DNA of 64,000 nucleotides from Prosapia bicincta (lineage: Eukaryota; Arthropoda; Insecta; Hemiptera; Cercopidae), in the NCBI GenBank assembly GCA_036971475.1, contig JBAIZL010000003.1, positions 53,515,342 through 53,579,341 on the forward strand. Direction: 5' to 3'. The position numbers and the translations under genes were made by a program. How positions within the stretch are numbered: position 1 is the stretch's first letter; each line of letters begins with the position of its first letter. The notes below the pieces were generated by a model that saw nothing but the letters and a program-made list of their open reading frames with translations, was not told the origin of the DNA and did not search any database. Positions 60,881 through 64,000 of this stretch are shown here, piece after piece.

Positions 60881-61506
60881 AGGAGTAGGTTGGGTAGATA
60901 AATACTCCTGAATGATTTATCTTTCATGCCCATAAACCAGGATATTTCTCTGTTTAGGACTAAATGTATAGTTTCATTATAACATATAAATCTAAGAAAT
61001 TTAATATTAGTTAACAAATATTTACTTAGAAGTTCCCAGTTATACCAACGCGAACATGTAACACAATCTAATTACAGATACGACTATATCTAGGGCTCGT
61101 ATATCCCAATGTTTGCAATAGTTTATCCAGGTACAAATCCCCCCTACAGCTACCCTAATCCTTCAGAATTATTTTGCGTTCGCCCCTTCAATGTTCCCAT
61201 TTAATTTCTCTTTTCCATCGTTGCATTACGACGTTGGGAAAAGTAAACAACAAGTGAGTTTGCGCACAAACACACACAAGAAAAGCATATTGAAGCTATG
61301 TTATTTTAAAAATTAATAAAATGATTCTAGAATCGTAAGCGGTAGTTTCATAGGAAACAAAGATAAAATGAAGCCCCTAAACAAACCTGTACCTGTTTTG
61401 CCTATTTAGCGCCGTCTAAACTCGTAATGTCATACAACACATAACATGTATTTGCAACATTATAAAAAAACTTCACCATTTCACATCTTTTCTGACATTG
61501 CATTAA
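60881..61506. other. Non-coding, no feature seen
   Basis: Mixed-composition sequence without coding or repeat signal. Confidence 0.45.
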
Positions 61507-61585
61507 TATGTGTGTGTGTGTGTGTGTGTGTGAGTGTGAGTGGTTGTGTGTGTGTGTGTGTGTTTGTGTGTGTGTTTGTGTGAGT

Positions 61586-61655
<70 letters not shown>

Positions 61656-61699
61656 TTGTGTGTGTGTTTGTGTTATGTGAGTGTGAGTAATTGTGAATG

Positions 61700-61732
<33 letters not shown>

Positions 61733-61870
61733 TTGTGTTATGTGAGTGTGAGTAATTGTAAATGAATGTGAGTGTGTATGTGTGTGTGTGTGTGTGTGTT
61801 TGTGTTATGTGAGTGTGAGTAATTGTGAATGAGTGTGAGTGAATGTGTGTGTGTGTGTGTGTTTTCGTGC
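61507..61870. repeat. Interrupted (TG)n tract with internal higher-order pattern
   Basis: TG runs broken by TTTG, GAG and TATG. A block TTTGTGTTATGTGAGTGTGA then GTAATTGTGAATGA occurs three times (about 61668, 61732 and 61799) at about 65 bp, so the tract has duplicated in larger blocks. Confidence 0.95.
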
Positions 61871-61924
61871 GTTTGTGTATGTGTGCGAGCGTATGTTCGT
61901 GACAAATGGCATGAAGATATTTTA

Positions 61925-62170
61925 AATATCACATACGTAAAATACGTATTCAAGGGATTGAAACTGAAAAACAACGTAAAATTAGACATAAAATTAAGTA
62001 ACACAACAAAATGAATACACTGGAAATTTATAAAAAAAAGATAAAACAGGATTTATAAAAAGTTCGTTACAATCCTAATTGTAAGTAGTTAATACTCTTC
62101 CAAAACAAAAAAGCATTTTGAGAAGAGTTTTGTACCGTCTGCAAATGTATAACAGTTACAGAGATACTCA
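61925..62170 (+). repeat. Duplicated segment, copy 2
   Basis: Same orientation as 60596-60880, with several short deletions. It ends in an (AC)n tract where copy 1 has an imperfect CACGCG stretch. Confidence 0.8.
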
Positions 62171-62171
62171 G

Positions 62172-62278
<107 letters not shown>

Positions 62279-62658
62279 ATACCCCCTCCCCCTGGAGGAT
62301 TATGTTTTTTTAGACTCTTGAGGAAAAAAAAGATTTTTAGTTAACTATATTACAAAGAAAATTAAATTAATATCAAGCCTTAAATGGGCTAAACGTAACA
62401 TGTATTGATTACAGAATAACAGAAAATGAATTTCTTAAACCACTTTTATAAAAGTACTTCAGAATAATTAATTCTTTGTGGAATTTTAGTTTATGAAAAT
62501 AAACATTTAACGTTTGCTTTTCATACCAGGTTGTTTGCTTCAAGTCTATAATTTGATACAGTAAATACAAAGGATTTGTACTCAAAATTATGTTCATTAG
62601 GCACTTTTCAAATTTGGAAAGTATAGAAAATAATACTATATAACACTTTGTTGTTAAC

Positions 62659-62742
62659 TTTTGTCTTAGCAAATTGTGTCCTCCATTCGTGTACACGTTT
62701 CTGCATCGTCTCAGGAACAAGGAAGCCGTGTTTAACTTTCAA
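62659..62742 (-). CDS. Possible small exon, unknown gene
   Basis: On the minus strand an acceptor-like AATGTAAACAG is followed by 28 codons reading LKVKHGFLVPETMQKRVHEW then RTQFAKTK. The stretch is richer in G and C than its surroundings and reads like real protein. The donor (GTTAAC) is weak, and an uninterrupted frame runs a further 16 codons to a stop. No family recognised. Confidence 0.3.
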
Positions 62743-63311
62743 CTGTTTACATTGTTGATTAGTTAACATTATTTAAAAACAAACAAATACATTCTAATTT
62801 GATGGGGTGTATTGTAGCTATATTTCAGTATAGTGCTATTTTCCATTTAAAAACTTTTAATTACATATTGTTGTTTCTGTGTTAAAGCAAAGTATTTTTG
62901 TATTTTTTAAACATTTCACATTTTGTGATGCATCACCACAAGTTCTATTTTGGTCGTGACTTTTTGGATCACGAAGTATATCTTCTCTCGCCAATATTGA
63001 TTGAACTGTCGACAATTCGAGGTCACACAATATTAAACATATTGGTTTTATAAATACGACAGAAAATGAACATGTTTATAATTTAAATATCTAGATGCAA
63101 GGAATTTGTATATTGAAAGGTTTATTATAAATTCACCATTTGTCGTTCCTATAAGAACGCATACATTGTTAAAATACAACATTACTGGACACGAACACAG
63201 TAATATATTTCTTTTAAATTTTATGAGATAGAATTTAGTTTGAGAAATTAAATATAGAAGCAAATTCCCACTTCCGAACATCTATCTGACAGCACCAATT
63301 TTATTGATGAC
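62743..63311. other. Non-coding, no feature seen
   Basis: AT-rich sequence; frame 63048-63281 on the minus strand is unsupported. Confidence 0.45.
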
Positions 63312-63738
63312 TAGCTTACCCGGGGAACCTCGTATCGCCCAAAAGTAAAGGAATGGCGAGTTAACATTACCTGAACCTAATGTAGTATTCTATTGCCATA
63401 ATAATGTCAGTTATAGAAGTCGATCGAGAAAAGTGTGACTATAAAAGCTGTTATTTATTGAAGTGTATTCGGATGTACCATATTTTTTTTTATATTGTTT
63501 GTATGGTGGAAAATAGTTTTAGATTGTTGAGTGTTGCCTAGGAAACCAACATTTGCAATGAATTAAATGAAATGTCATAGGATAAAATAGAAAGTCATAT
63601 TTTATGCTTTTTTGGCACTTTAATATTACATGTTGGAGAAACATTATGTCACCAGAAAAATTCCCAGGAATGTACTCAACAATTTCCCAAGGTTCATGGC
63701 GATCGGATCAGTGATTTAGTAATGCATAAGGCTCATAC

Positions 63739-63750
<12 letters not shown>
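63312..63750 (+). mobile_element. Dispersed retrotransposon-type repeat (non-coding LINE/SINE-like)
   Basis: Starts near GACTAGCTTACCCGGGGAAC and ends TTCATGGCGATCGGATCAGT, GATTTAGTAATGCATAAGG followed by CATACATACATA. Repeats with this start (ACTAGCTGACCCGGC-like) and this tail (GATCAGTGGTTTAG then CATA repeats) are common in arthropod genomes as 3' ends of non-LTR elements. An inverted partial copy is at 57401-57560. No coding part is present. Confidence 0.65.

Positions 63751-63829
<79 letters not shown>
63734..63829. repeat. (CATA)n(TA)n(GA)n microsatellite
   Basis: Grows out of the tail of the preceding repeat, as LINE and SINE tails often do. Confidence 0.95.
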
Positions 63830-63831
<2 letters not shown>

Positions 63832-64000
63832 AGAGCTAAGTGCTCCCGACAACCATATTGCCCCGTTAGCGATTAAACTACACATATGTAGATATAGTGC
63901 GGGGATTAAATCGGTATAGTAGAACCACTGATAAAGGCAACACAGTGCCGGAAACAGGTTATAATCGATAAAATTTGCTTTGAGGGAAAGTTGTTCACAA

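Overview
This is AT-rich, intron-rich animal nuclear DNA, most likely from an arthropod. The ankyrin-repeat exons carry arthropod-type sequence, splice signals are GT-AG, and no bacterial-style genes are present. Coding sequence is a small part of the window. Most of it is introns and intergenic DNA filled with satellite, Penelope-like retroelements (PLEs), DNA transposon remnants and microsatellites. All positions and matches were read by eye; no search was run.

Layout: 1-2888 is the end of a tetrameric higher-order satellite array. A dead mariner follows at 2889-4016. From 4069 to 15905 lie five minus-strand exons of an ankyrin (ANK) gene. They join perfectly in phase, but only if the two exons at 15474-15905 are placed after the exon at 4069-4413, so their order in this sequence is scrambled relative to the protein. 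Between them sit an 88-bp minisatellite, an internally deleted piggyBac with TTAA ends, a truncated PLE and two small fold-back elements. A second copy of the satellite runs from 16614, well ordered to about 23.2 kb, then decaying to about 30.4 kb.

From 30.8 to 41.7 kb there are minus-strand exons that resemble the HEAT-repeat region of DNA-PKcs (PRKDC). Their introns carry a TA-flanked inverted-repeat element, a LINE RNase H remnant, a PLE with an inverted head, a tRNA-like sequence and about 49 copies of a 29-bp minisatellite. From 43 to 58 kb are two more PLEs and a roughly 2-kb segment present in several diverged copies, two of which carry a homologous small exon. The last 6 kb is mainly microsatellite and dispersed repeat.

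The most interesting theme is a set of short palindromic elements, some with 11-12 bp target-site duplications. The best of them carries hammerhead-ribozyme cores on both strands. A further hammerhead near 42.35 kb has the same core but different, still complementary helices, which supports real RNA structures of the small PLE-associated type.
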